Assembly (NCBI RefSeq): GCF_014649955.1
Contig: NZ_BMUA01000009.1
Span: 214,251 to 278,250 of the forward strand
Source of the DNA: Streptomyces violascens
GTDB lineage: Bacteria; Actinomycetota; Actinomycetes; Streptomycetales; Streptomycetaceae
Reading direction: 5' to 3'
Length of the DNA stretch: 64,000 nt
Of the stretch, positions 51,613 through 59,901 are shown piece by piece (position 1 is the stretch's first letter; every line of letters begins with the position of its first letter). Under the pieces are notes generated by a model. That model worked only from the letters and a program-made list of their open reading frames with translations, was not told where the DNA came from and did no database searches. The position numbers and the translations under genes are program-made.

Positions 51613-53256
51613 ATGACGACCAACGAGGCGAACGAAGCCGCCGAGGAGAGTCTGCTCGCCGGCCTTCGGGTCGACGACAGTTTCCATGTCTTCGACACGA
51701 CGCTGCGCGACGGCGCCCAGCGCGAGGGCATCAACCTCACCGTCGCGGACAAGCTGACGATCGCCCGGCACCTGGACGAGTTCGGCGTGGGCTTCATCGA
51801 GGGCGGCTGGCCCGGCGCCAACCCCCGCGACACGGAGTTCTTCGCCCGCGCTCAGCAGGAGATCAGCTTCCGGAACGCGCAGCTCGTGGCCTTCGGCGCG
51901 ACCCGCCGCGCGGGCGGCAGGGCCGCCGAGGACCCGCAGGTGCGGGCCCTGTTGGAGTCCGGCGCCCCGGTGATCACGCTGGTCGCCAAGTCGCACGACC
52001 GGCACGTCGAGCTGGCGCTTCGCACCACGTTGGACGAGAACCTGGAGATGGTCCGCGACACGGTGGCCTACCTGCGCGAGCAGGGCCGCCGGGTCTTCGT
52101 GGACTGCGAGCACTTCTTCGACGGGTACAAGGCGAACCCGGAGTACGCCAAGGCCGTCGTACGGGCCGCCAGTGAGTCCGGCGCCGACGTCGTCATCCTG
52201 TGCGACACCAACGGCGGCATGCTCCCCGCCCAGATCCAGGCCGTCGTCGCCACCGTGCTCGCCGACACCGGCGCCCGGCTCGGCATCCACGCCCAGGACG
52301 ACACGGGATGCGCGGTCGCGAACACCCTGGCCGCCGTCGACGCGGGCGCCACCCACGTCCAGTGCACCGCCAACGGCTACGGCGAGCGCGTCGGCAACGC
52401 CAACCTGTTCCCGGTCGTCGCCGCCCTGGAGCTCAAGTACGGCAAGACCGTGCTGCCCAAGGGCGCGCTCGCCGAGATGACCCGGATCTCGCACGCCATC
52501 GCCGAGGTGGTCAACCTCGCGCCCTCCACACACCAGCCGTACGTCGGTGTCTCCGCCTTCGCCCACAAGGCGGGCCTGCACGCCTCCGCGATCAAGGTCG
52601 ACCCCGACCTGTACCAGCACATCGACCCCTCGCTCGTCGGCAACCACATCCGGATGCTGGTCTCCGACATGGCGGGCCGCGCCTCCATCGAGCTCAAGGG
52701 CAAGGAGCTCGGCGTCGACCTCGGCGACGACCGCGCGGTCGTCGCCCGCGTCGTCGAGCGGGTCAAGGCGCGCGAGCTCCAGGGCTACACCTACGAGGCC
52801 GCCGACGCCTCCTTCGAGCTGCTCCTCCGGGACGAGGTCGAGGGTGGCCCGCGCGACTACTTCCGCATCGAGTCGTACCGGGCGATCATCGAGACCCTCA
52901 AGGACGGCACGCACGCCAACGGCGCCACGGTGAAGTTCTGGGTCGGCGACGAGCGCATCATCGTCACCGCCGAGGGCAACGGCCCGGTCAACGCGATGGA
53001 CTCGGCGCTGCTCCAGGGCCTGGAGCGGTTCTACCCGCAGGTCGCCAAGTTCGAGCTGGTCGACTACAAGGTCCGCACCCTGGAGGGCAAGCACGGCACC
53101 GCCTCCACCACCCGCGTCCTGATCACCACCACGGACGGTACGGGCGAGTGGACGACGGTCGGCGCCGGTCCCAACGTCATCGAGGCGTCCTGGGAGGCCC
53201 TCCAGGACGCGTACACCTACGGCCTGCTGCGGGCCGGGACCCGGCCGCCGCAGTAG
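51613..53256 (+). CDS. cimA: Citramalate synthase
   Basis: A 547-residue acyl-CoA condensing enzyme (LeuA/CimA family) that joins acetyl-CoA and pyruvate to (R)-citramalate, giving threonine-independent 2-ketobutyrate for isoleucine. The catalytic barrel has VFDTTLRDGAQREGINLT, CDTNGGMLPAQ and HAQDDTGCAVANTLAAVDAG with GYGERVGNANL. The C-terminal LeuA-type regulatory domain begins around residue 400. It was once commonly annotated as a second 2-isopropylmalate synthase. ATG 51613 has AGGAG 10-12 nt upstream. The gene lies behind a terminator-like hairpin, and its 3' end has its own hairpin. Confidence 0.93.
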   Translation: MTTNEANEAAEESLLAGLRVDDSFHVFDTTLRDGAQREGINLTVADKLTIARHLDEFGVGFIEGGWPGANPRDTEFFARAQQEISFRNAQLVAFGATRRAGGRAAEDPQVRALLESGAPVITLVAKSHDRHVELALRTTLDENLEMVRDTVAYLREQGRRVFVDCEHFFDGYKANPEYAKAVVRAASESGADVVILCDTNGGMLPAQIQAVVATVLADTGARLGIHAQDDTGCAVANTLAAVDAGATHVQCTANGYGERVGNANLFPVVAALELKYGKTVLPKGALAEMTRISHAIAEVVNLAPSTHQPYVGVSAFAHKAGLHASAIKVDPDLYQHIDPSLVGNHIRMLVSDMAGRASIELKGKELGVDLGDDRAVVARVVERVKARELQGYTYEAADASFELLLRDEVEGGPRDYFRIESYRAIIETLKDGTHANGATVKFWVGDERIIVTAEGNGPVNAMDSALLQGLERFYPQVAKFELVDYKVRTLEGKHGTASTTRVLITTTDGTGEWTTVGAGPNVIEASWEALQDAYTYGLLRAGTRPPQ

Positions 53257-53266
53257 ACACGCGCGA

Positions 53267-53294
53267 CCCGGGGGACGGGGCCCGTGCCCCCGGG
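53267..53294 (+). terminator. cimA terminator
   Basis: CCCGGGGG (53267-53274) pairs with CCCCCGGG (53287-53294), 11 bp after the cimA stop. There is no T tract. Confidence 0.6.
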
Positions 53295-53365
53295 ATGTGT
53301 CCACTGTGGAGCACGCCGACTCACGACCGCTCCACCCCGTATGTCCGTTTTCGTGCGGCCTCGGG

Positions 53366-53371
53366 TAGCGT
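53366..53371 (+). promoter_or_regulatory. Leaderless -10 of the TPM-like gene
   Basis: TAGCGT ends 7 nt before ATG 53379 and there is no Shine-Dalgarno. Confidence 0.4.
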
Positions 53372-53378
53372 CGGGGCC

Positions 53379-54719
53379 ATGAGGCTCAGGGTTTTGACCG
53401 CACTCTCCGGCGTAGCGCTCGCCGCACTGGCCATGGCGGGCCCCGCCATGGCCGCCACCGGCGCGTCCGACGTGGCCGACCAGCTCAAGAAGAGCCCGGT
53501 CTACGTGGATCCCGGAGCCGCCGGCCAGCTCAGTCCGGCCCAGGCCGACGCACTGGCCAAGAAGATCAAGGACGCGGACAAGCCGCTGTTCGTGGCGGTC
53601 CTGCCGAACAGCGCCGCGTTCCCCAAGGGCACGATCCTGAAGAACCTGCGCACGGACACCGGAGTCACCGGTCTGTACGCGATCCGGCTCGGCGACGCCT
53701 TCACCTCCGGCGCCGACCGCAAGGTCCTGTCCAGTCAGTCCGTCAAGAACCTGAACGACGCCGTCCGCGCTCCCGGCACCAACACCGACGCCGCCACCCA
53801 GCTCAACGCCTTCGTCGACAAGGCGCTCCCGCAGATGAAGGGCCACGCCCCCGCTTCGTGGGGCGGTGGTTCAAGCTCCGGCGGCGGGGTGGACACCGGC
53901 GCGCTCGTCGGCGTCGGCGCGGTGATCGTCGCGGGCGGCGCGGGCGCGTACGCGCTGGTCCGCCGCAGCCGCAGGAAGAAGGCCGAGGAGGAGCGGGCCG
54001 CCCTCCAGCGCCTCCAGGTCGTCGTCGACGAGGACATCACCGCGTTCGGCGAGGAACTCGACCGGCTCGACTTCCACCCCGCGGAGGCCGGCGCCGACGA
54101 CGCGATGCGCGCCGACTACGAGCGCGCTCTCGACTCGTACGAGACCTCCAAGACGCTGATGGCGAAGGCCGAGCGGCCCGCAGACGTGACGGGCGTGACA
54201 CAGGCCCTGGAGGACGGCCGGTTCTCGCTCGCCACCCTCGCCGCCCGCCGCGAGCACAAGCCGCTGCCCGAGCGCCGCGCCCCCTGCTTCTTCGACCCGC
54301 GCCACGGCCCCTCCGTCGAGGACGCCGCCTGGACCCCGGCCGGCGGCGCCCCGCGCCAGGTCCCGGTGTGCCAGGCCGACGCGACCCGGCTGCGCGACGG
54401 CCAGGACCCGATGGTCCGCGAGGTCGACACCGACCAGGGCCGCCGCCCGTACTACGACGCGGGCCCGGCCTACGGACCCTGGGCGGGCGGCTACTTCGGC
54501 GGCGGCATGCTGCCGGGCCTCCTGATGGGCACCATGCTCGGCTCGATGCTGTCGAGCCCGGCGTACGCGGCCGACTACGGCGCCGGGTCCTACGACGCGG
54601 GCTCCGGCTTCGACGGCGGCGACGTGTCGGGCGCCGACTTCAACTCCTCGGACTTCAGCGGCGGCTGGGGCGACGGGGGCGGCAGCGACGGCGGAGGCTT
54701 CGGCGGCGGGGACTGGTAA
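53379..54719 (+). CDS. Exported single-span membrane protein with TPM-like domain
   Basis: A 446-residue protein. Its signal peptide (MRLRVLTALSGVALAALAMA, cleavage near AMA-A) is followed by an extracytoplasmic domain reminiscent of TPM/DUF4142-like folds (VADQLKKSPVYVDPGAAGQLSPAQADALAKKIKDADKPLFVAVLP). A transmembrane helix at about 170-190 (GALVGVGAVIVAGGAGAYALV) precedes a cytosolic coiled segment rich in Glu/Arg/Ala. The Gly/Ser/Asp-rich tail ends FGGGDW. TPM proteins are linked to membrane maintenance. The start is supported by a leaderless promoter. The role is uncertain. Confidence 0.75.
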   Translation: MRLRVLTALSGVALAALAMAGPAMAATGASDVADQLKKSPVYVDPGAAGQLSPAQADALAKKIKDADKPLFVAVLPNSAAFPKGTILKNLRTDTGVTGLYAIRLGDAFTSGADRKVLSSQSVKNLNDAVRAPGTNTDAATQLNAFVDKALPQMKGHAPASWGGGSSSGGGVDTGALVGVGAVIVAGGAGAYALVRRSRRKKAEEERAALQRLQVVVDEDITAFGEELDRLDFHPAEAGADDAMRADYERALDSYETSKTLMAKAERPADVTGVTQALEDGRFSLATLAARREHKPLPERRAPCFFDPRHGPSVEDAAWTPAGGAPRQVPVCQADATRLRDGQDPMVREVDTDQGRRPYYDAGPAYGPWAGGYFGGGMLPGLLMGTMLGSMLSSPAYAADYGAGSYDAGSGFDGGDVSGADFNSSDFSGGWGDGGGSDGGGFGGGDW

Positions 54720-54805
54720 CCCCGCCTGACCTGCCGCTCAGCTGTTGACCCGCCCCGTTCCAGCGGGTGATAGTTGCGAGCCGCACATCCAGGGTTGGGG
54801 ACACA

Positions 54806-55627
54806 TTGCAAGCCGGGCACAAAGACGTCATGGCGGCCTGCGCCGACGCGGAGGCGCTGCTGCGGGCAGGCCGCACCAGCGAGGCCCGCAAGGCCGCGCG
54901 GGCCGCGCTGTACACGGACGGGCCCGACCCCTGCCTGTACGCGGTGCTCGGCCGCGCGCACGCCGCCGAGGGCGGTCCCGAACACGCCGACCGCGCCGAA
55001 GCCGTCTTCCGCGAGGGCCTCGACACCTTCCCCGACGACCCGGTTCTGCTCGCGGCGTACGCTGCCTCGTTCAGCCCTCGACCCGCCTCGAATCAGGGCG
55101 GGTCGGAGCCGTCGGCGAGGGTGCAGCGGCACGACGCGCGCCTCGTGCTCGCCGTCGTGGGGCACCCGGCCGGCGCCGCCCAGCAGGCGTGGGCCCAGAC
55201 CCAGGCGCACCCCGCCGACGACCGGGTCGCCGTCCTCGCCGAGACCCTCACCGCGCTCGCCCGGCCCGGCCGGGCCCCGCTGAGGCTCCTGGTGCGGGCG
55301 CCGCTGACGGCCGGGTCCGCGTGCTGGGTGTGGTTCGCGGGCTGGCTGCTCGCCGTGGCCGCCCTGCACCTGCCCGTGGGGGTGGCGGTGGCCGCTCTGC
55401 TCGGTCCCGTGCTGTTCCCGCTGCTGTACGGGGTGCTGCGCGGGGCCCGCCGCCGGGCGCTCGGCCGTACTCCGGCCGCGCTCGCGGTGCCGTCCCCCTA
55501 CGACGCGTTTCCCACGCTGCCGCAGGTCCCGCCGTACACGACCCGCGAAAAGGCGACCGCGGCCGTGGTCCTCGGCCTGGTCGCCCTCGCGCTCGTGTCA
55601 TTCGTGTCCTACTTGCCGCGCCGGTAG
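54806..55627 (+). CDS. TPR-like membrane protein
   Basis: A 273-residue protein. The N-terminal helical repeats resemble TPR (ADAEALLRAGRTSEARKAARAALYTDGPDPCLYAVLGRAHAAEGG ... AEAVFREGLDTFPDDPVLLAAYA). Two adjacent transmembrane helices lie near residues 180-225, and one at the extreme C-terminus (AAVVLGLVALALVSFVSYLPRR). TTG 54806 is preferred because it follows GGGGACACA and begins QAGHKDVMAACAD; GTG 54767 and ATG 54830 are in frame. The 3' end overlaps the convergent DUF2087 gene by 19 bp. Function unknown. Confidence 0.7.
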   Translation: MQAGHKDVMAACADAEALLRAGRTSEARKAARAALYTDGPDPCLYAVLGRAHAAEGGPEHADRAEAVFREGLDTFPDDPVLLAAYAASFSPRPASNQGGSEPSARVQRHDARLVLAVVGHPAGAAQQAWAQTQAHPADDRVAVLAETLTALARPGRAPLRLLVRAPLTAGSACWVWFAGWLLAVAALHLPVGVAVAALLGPVLFPLLYGVLRGARRRALGRTPAALAVPSPYDAFPTLPQVPPYTTREKATAAVVLGLVALALVSFVSYLPRR

Positions 55628-55884
55628 CTGCTGCCGTCCCGGGTGCGGCTGAGGTGGCCGCCGATCACCAGGTGGCGCCGCAGCGCCGAGAAGTCGTCGT
55701 GCACGGTGAGCAGCGCGTCGTTCACCTCGCGCTCGCTGTAGTCCCGGTCGCGCTCGAAGAGCGTCTCGGAGAGGTGGACGAGCACCTGCTCGCGGCGGGC
55801 GGTCTTGCGGGGGATCGCGGTCAGGCGGCCCCCCGGGAAGAGGGCGGTGACTGCTCGGGGGCCGGTGGCCGCGTTCTCGGACAT
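55609..55884 (-). CDS. DUF2087 domain protein
   Basis: A 91-residue protein consisting of one DUF2087 domain: LFPGGRLTAIPRKTARREQVLVHLSETLFERDRDYSEREVNDALLTVHDDFSALRRHLVIGGHLSRTRDGSSYRR. The domain often accompanies helix-turn-helix regulators and has a winged-helix-like pattern, so a DNA-binding role is possible. ATG 55884. It overlaps the 3' end of the convergent TPR-like gene. Confidence 0.85.
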   Translation of the reverse strand: MSENAATGPRAVTALFPGGRLTAIPRKTARREQVLVHLSETLFERDRDYSEREVNDALLTVHDDFSALRRHLVIGGHLSRTRDGSSYRRGK

Positions 55885-55951
55885 GCCGGGCAGCCTCGCT
55901 CACCAGGGCTTTCGCGGGCAACGTATTTTGCGGCGAGGGCCCCGGCGGGTG

Positions 55952-56566
55952 TCAGGCGGACTTGATCGCGGAGATGTCGAAGGTCAGCTTCACCTTGTCG
56001 CTGACCATGACGCCACCGGTCTCCAGGGCCGCGTTCCAGGTCAGGCCCCAGTCGGAGCGCAGGATCTCGGCGCTGCCCTCGAAGCCGATGCGCTGGTTGC
56101 CGTAGGGGTCGGTGGCCGAGCCGTTGAACTCCAGGTCGATGGAGAGCGGCCGGGTGACGTCCTTGATCGTCAGGTCGCCGATGATCCGGTACTTGTCGCC
56201 GCCGAGTTCCTTGGCCCCGGTCGAGCGGAAGCTCATCAGCGGGAACTGCTCGGCGTCGAAGAAGTCGCCACTGCGCAGGTGGCCGTCGCGGTCGGCGATG
56301 CCGGTGTCGATGCTGGCGATCTTGACGTCGATGGAGGCGGAGGAGGCACCCGGGTTCGAGCCGTCGAGGGTCAGGGTGCCCTCGTGGTCGGTGAAGGATC
56401 CGCGGACGTTGGTGACCATGGCGTGCCGCACGGTGAAGCCGATGCTGCTGTGCGCCGGGTCGATCGTGTACGTACCGCTCAGCGCGGCGAGCGCCGGGTC
56501 GACCTCGACGGGGGCCGCGGTGTCGAGGGTGGCGGTGCTGCTGTTCTTACGGCCGAAGAGACCCAT
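55952..56566 (-). CDS. YceI-family protein
   Basis: A 204-residue lipocalin-like YceI protein, which binds isoprenoid lipids in characterised members. It has LSGTYTIDPAHSSIGFTVRHAMVTNVRGSF, DRDGHLRSGDFFDAEQFPLMSFRST and the end WNAALETGGVMVSDKVKLTFDIS. There is no signal peptide; the N-terminus MGLFGRKNSSTATLDTAAP suggests a cytosolic form. It has a good promoter upstream (TTGAAA-17-TACAGT). It is probably involved in isoprenoid handling or stress; the exact role is unknown. Confidence 0.92.
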   Translation of the reverse strand: MGLFGRKNSSTATLDTAAPVEVDPALAALSGTYTIDPAHSSIGFTVRHAMVTNVRGSFTDHEGTLTLDGSNPGASSASIDVKIASIDTGIADRDGHLRSGDFFDAEQFPLMSFRSTGAKELGGDKYRIIGDLTIKDVTRPLSIDLEFNGSATDPYGNQRIGFEGSAEILRSDWGLTWNAALETGGVMVSDKVKLTFDISAIKSA

Positions 56567-56629
56567 GACCTGCTCCTTGGGGACGCGCCGCGGCCTTGCG
56601 CCGAAGCGGTTTAAGTTTCAACGAGATTC

Positions 56630-56658
56630 ACTGTAGGACGATTCCGTTCGGTTTTCAA
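56630..56658 (-). promoter_or_regulatory. yceI-type gene promoter
   Basis: On the minus strand TTGAAA (58 down to 53 of 56600) and TACAGT (35 down to 30) are 17 bp apart, giving a leader of about 55 nt before ATG 56566. Confidence 0.55.
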
Positions 56659-56771
56659 CTACTTCACTCGTTCGGGCGCGCGGCGCTTCGGCGGGGCCGG
56701 ACGTAGGGGGCCGGTCGGCCTCGGACGCGGGGCGGCAGCGGAGGGCTGGGGGCTGGGGGCTGGGGGCGGCG

Positions 56772-58103
56772 CTAAATGCGGGGCGGCAGCGGGGCCGGGC
56801 CCAGGGTGGTCGTGCCCGGGGCGGCGCGGTGGCCGAGGCCGGTGCGATAGGCGTCCAGGGCCGCTTCGACGCGGCCGGTGCGGCGCAGCAGGTCGCCCAG
56901 CAGCCGGCACAGGTCGGCCATGTCGCCGCTCGCGCCGCTGCGCTCGAGGAGCCCGAGCGCGGTGACGTAGTGCTCCTCCGCCGACTCCGTCTCGCCCCGC
57001 TCCTCGCAGATCAGGCCGAGCAGCCGGTGCGCGCCGCCCGCGTGCACCGCGCCGTGCTGGTCGCCGAGCTCGGTGAGCGGGGTGAGGAGCTCCATCGCCT
57101 CCGCGTGCCGCCCGAGGCGCCGCAGTACGTCCGCCAGCTCCACCTCGACCTGCGCGGTGAACAGCGCGGCCCGCTTGGCCGCGAGCATGTCCCGCGCGGT
57201 ACGCAACTCCTGCTCCGCGGCATCGAGTTCGCCCTCCTGGGCGTACACATAGCCGCGCATCCAGTGGCAGTGCGCCAGATCCGTACGCAATCGCAACTGG
57301 CGGTAGATCGACTGGGCCTTGGCGAGCGAGGCGTCCGCGTCGGCCAGGCGGCCTTCCGCGAGGAACGTCCGCGCGACCTGGCGGTGCATGCCGGCGACCA
57401 GCGCCGGGTCCGAGACCTGCGGTGCGAGCGCGAGGGCCAGCTCGGCGGCGCGCGCCGCGCGGGCCTGGGCGCCCATGTCCAGATACGGGCCGATGACCGC
57501 CGCGTACAGGAGGACCAGCGCCTCGGGGTCGGCGAGCCCGCTGGTGCCGAGCTCGTCGATGGCCGACTCCAGGAGGTAGCAGGCGTAGCGCAGCTCGCCC
57601 GCCAGGATGTGGGCGACCGCCCGGCCCCGGACCGCCCGTGCCCGGCGCGGCAGAGGCTCGGCGGCCAGGATCCGCTCGCACGCCTCGAAGTGGCGTACGG
57701 CGTCCTCGAGTTCGCCGGTTTCGAGCGCGCAGTCGCCTAGCCCGAGCAGCGCCTCGGCGCGCTCCTCGTCGAGACCGTGCAGCTCGGCCTCGGTGAGCAG
57801 TTGGCGGTAGTGGACCGCCGCCTCGTCGGCCTCGCCGGTCGCCAGTGCCCGCTGCGCATCGGTGAGGCCGAGCCGCAGCTCCGTGACGAGGCGGGCCGGG
57901 CGGCCCGTGGCGAGTTCCTCGTACGTCGTGCCGAGCCGCCCGGCGAGATGGCGCAGGGCCGCCTCGGAGGGGCGGACCTTGCCGGACTCCAGGGTCGAGA
58001 CATAGGCGGGCGTATAGGCGGGCTCCGCCAACTGGCGCTGGGTCAGGCCCAGTTGGGCGCGCAGTCGCTGAACTCGGCGGCCGATCACTGCAGGTTCATC
58101 CAT
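56772..58103 (-). CDS. XRE-family regulator with TPR region
   Basis: A 443-residue regulator. The N-terminal Cro/CI helix-turn-helix (IGRRVQRLRAQLGLTQRQLAEPAYTPAYVSTLESGKVRPSEAALRHLAGRLG) is followed by about eight TPR-like helical pairs (for example AEALLGLGDCALETGELEDAVRHFEACERILA). Such proteins often sense a peptide or small ligand through the TPR part. ATG 58103 was preferred; ATG 58127 is in frame. It is divergent from the M64 protease across a region holding a perfect 8-bp inverted repeat, so it probably controls that secreted protease and itself. Confidence 0.88.
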   Translation of the reverse strand: MDEPAVIGRRVQRLRAQLGLTQRQLAEPAYTPAYVSTLESGKVRPSEAALRHLAGRLGTTYEELATGRPARLVTELRLGLTDAQRALATGEADEAAVHYRQLLTEAELHGLDEERAEALLGLGDCALETGELEDAVRHFEACERILAAEPLPRRARAVRGRAVAHILAGELRYACYLLESAIDELGTSGLADPEALVLLYAAVIGPYLDMGAQARAARAAELALALAPQVSDPALVAGMHRQVARTFLAEGRLADADASLAKAQSIYRQLRLRTDLAHCHWMRGYVYAQEGELDAAEQELRTARDMLAAKRAALFTAQVEVELADVLRRLGRHAEAMELLTPLTELGDQHGAVHAGGAHRLLGLICEERGETESAEEHYVTALGLLERSGASGDMADLCRLLGDLLRRTGRVEAALDAYRTGLGHRAAPGTTTLGPAPLPPRI

Positions 58104-58153
58104 GGCATCCCCTTGGCCCCAGGGCATTGCGCACGCCCCGTGCGCCCCCTAAT

Positions 58154-58191
58154 TTAAGCAGGCCGTTCAACGCATTTACCCGACTGCTTAA
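58154..58191. promoter_or_regulatory. Inverted repeat between XRE regulator and M64 protease
   Basis: TTAAGCAG (58154-58161) and CTGCTTAA (58184-58191) are perfect inverted arms 22 bp apart in an AT-richer divergent promoter. It is a likely operator for the XRE regulator. Confidence 0.55.
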
Positions 58192-58215
58192 CTTCCGTTA
58201 CAGAGGGAGTACTTC

Positions 58216-59565
58216 ATGCGCCCACCCCTGCGCAGAGGCATCGTGACGGCCGCGCTCGCCGCCACCGCCGTCATGGCCGCGCTCGCCGCCGGACCCGGCA
58301 CCGCGGCCGCCGCCGACCCACCGCCGCCGCATCCGAAGGTCCAGGTCGAGATACCCGGCCCCGAAGCCGCCTCGGGGCAGACCCTCGCGGGCTCCGGCCA
58401 CACCCTCGTACCCGCCAACGGGCAGGGCAGACCCGCGCCGCACCTCTCGGCACCCTCGGCCGCCGCCGACGGCGAGGTCGGCAAGATGATCGACAACGGC
58501 TCGACCGCGGACCGCCTCGACATCGTCATGGTGGGCGACGGCTACACGGCCGACCAGCTGGACCAGTTCCACGCCGACGCCAAGGAGAAGTGGGGCGAGA
58601 TCACCGGCGTCGAGCCGTACGCCACGTACCAGAACCTCTTCAACGTCTGGACGGTGGACGCCGTCTCCGCCCAGAGCGGCGTCTCCGGCGACCCGGCGCA
58701 GGGCGACGTGAAGGACACCGCGCTCGGCTCGTACTTCTGGTGCGACGGCATCGAGCGGCTGCTCTGCATCGACCAGAACAAGGTCGACTCGTACGTGGCG
58801 AAGGCACCCCAGGCCGACCTGGTCATCGTCCTGGCCAACAGCGCCAAGTACGGCGGGGCCGGTTACAACGAGCCGTCCAAGACGCTCGGATACGAGGGCA
58901 TATCCACCGCGTCCGCCGGGAACGCCAAGTCCGGACAGGTCGCCATCCACGAGACCGGGCACTCGCTCGGCAAGCTGGCCGACGAGTACTTCTACCCGGG
59001 CACCCCGGGCTACGAGCACTACTCGGGACCCGAGGCCGGCCAGTCCAACATCTCCGTCCTGACGGCCGATCAGATGGCCGCCGACCGTACCAAGTGGTAC
59101 CGCTGGCTCGGCGAGACGTCGCCGGACGGGGGGACGGTCGGTGCGTACGAGGGCGGCGGCTACTACGTCACCGGCCTCAACCGGCCCACCGACGGCTCGA
59201 TCATGCGCATCCTGGGCAAGCCGTTCAATCTGCCGGGGGTGGAGGCGATGATCGCGGGCTTCTACCGCCACGCGTCGATCGCGACGCCGGCGACTTCGAC
59301 GGCGAGCACGTTGCGGCCGTCCGACACGGCGCGGGTGGTCGTGCCGCGCCTCGCGGGCGCCCGGCAGCTGACGGTTCGCTGGTACCTGGACGGGCGGGAG
59401 CTGCGGCGGTACGAGGGCCGTACGGCTGTGCCGGTACGGGGGCTCGACCTCGGGCGGGGCACCCACGCCCTGACGGTACGGGTGGTGGACCGGACCCCCT
59501 CGGTCCGTGACCCCGGCATCGCGGCGGGGCTGCGGGGCGCGGTGACGTGGGCGGTCCGCCGCTGA
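58216..59565 (+). CDS. Secreted M64-family zinc metallopeptidase
   Basis: A 449-residue exported protease. The signal peptide is MRPPLRRGIVTAALAATAVM through AAAA near residue 32. A proline-rich linker follows, then the M64 catalytic domain: LDIVMVGDGYTADQLDQFHADA, DLVIVLANSAKYGGAGY and zinc motif HETGHSLGKLADEY (HExxH, third ligand probably downstream). The C-terminal ~110 residues are a beta-sandwich-like domain (ARQLTVRWYLDGRELRRYEGR). The family includes IgA-cleaving and mucin-cleaving peptidases; here an extracellular nutritional or developmental role is likely. GAGGGAG precedes ATG 58216. Confidence 0.9.
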   Translation: MRPPLRRGIVTAALAATAVMAALAAGPGTAAAADPPPPHPKVQVEIPGPEAASGQTLAGSGHTLVPANGQGRPAPHLSAPSAAADGEVGKMIDNGSTADRLDIVMVGDGYTADQLDQFHADAKEKWGEITGVEPYATYQNLFNVWTVDAVSAQSGVSGDPAQGDVKDTALGSYFWCDGIERLLCIDQNKVDSYVAKAPQADLVIVLANSAKYGGAGYNEPSKTLGYEGISTASAGNAKSGQVAIHETGHSLGKLADEYFYPGTPGYEHYSGPEAGQSNISVLTADQMAADRTKWYRWLGETSPDGGTVGAYEGGGYYVTGLNRPTDGSIMRILGKPFNLPGVEAMIAGFYRHASIATPATSTASTLRPSDTARVVVPRLAGARQLTVRWYLDGRELRRYEGRTAVPVRGLDLGRGTHALTVRVVDRTPSVRDPGIAAGLRGAVTWAVRR

Positions 59566-59584
59566 CCCCGGTGGCGGGGGGTGT

Positions 59585-59605
59585 GTCCGGGGCTCCGCCC
59601 CGGAC
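59585..59605 (+). terminator. Terminator after M64 protease
   Basis: A 9-bp perfect stem GTCCGGGGC (59585-59593) / GCCCCGGAC (59597-59605) with loop TCC, 19 bp after the stop. The remaining region to 59901 holds no gene. Confidence 0.7.
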
Positions 59606-59783
59606 CCCGTTCGCGCCTTGAGGGCGCTCGTCCTCAAACTCCCCCAAGGCCTCAAGGGCCAGGGGGGACCCCCATGACAGGCTGAAGTGGGCTGACACAT
59701 GCCCGAGTTCACCTGACGGCCGGGGATGCCCCTGCCAGGACCGACCCTGATGGGGGCGCCACCAAGGTGTGCCGGGTGCCCTA

Positions 59784-59810
59784 CAGGGGCGCGGGGAACT
59801 GCGCGACCGG
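59784..59810 (+). repeat. Dispersed GCGCAGTTCCCC repeat, copy 2
   Basis: AGGGGCGCGGGGAACTGCGC and the adjacent GACCGG are the inverted counterpart of the element at 31528-31556. Both lie between convergent genes. Confidence 0.55.
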
Positions 59811-59901
59811 CCGTCCACGGTCCGCGGACGATCGACAACCCGGACAGCCCCTGCGGCGTTTGGCAGCCGGGGTTCGGGGGCGGAGCCCCCGAGGGGCCCG
59901 G

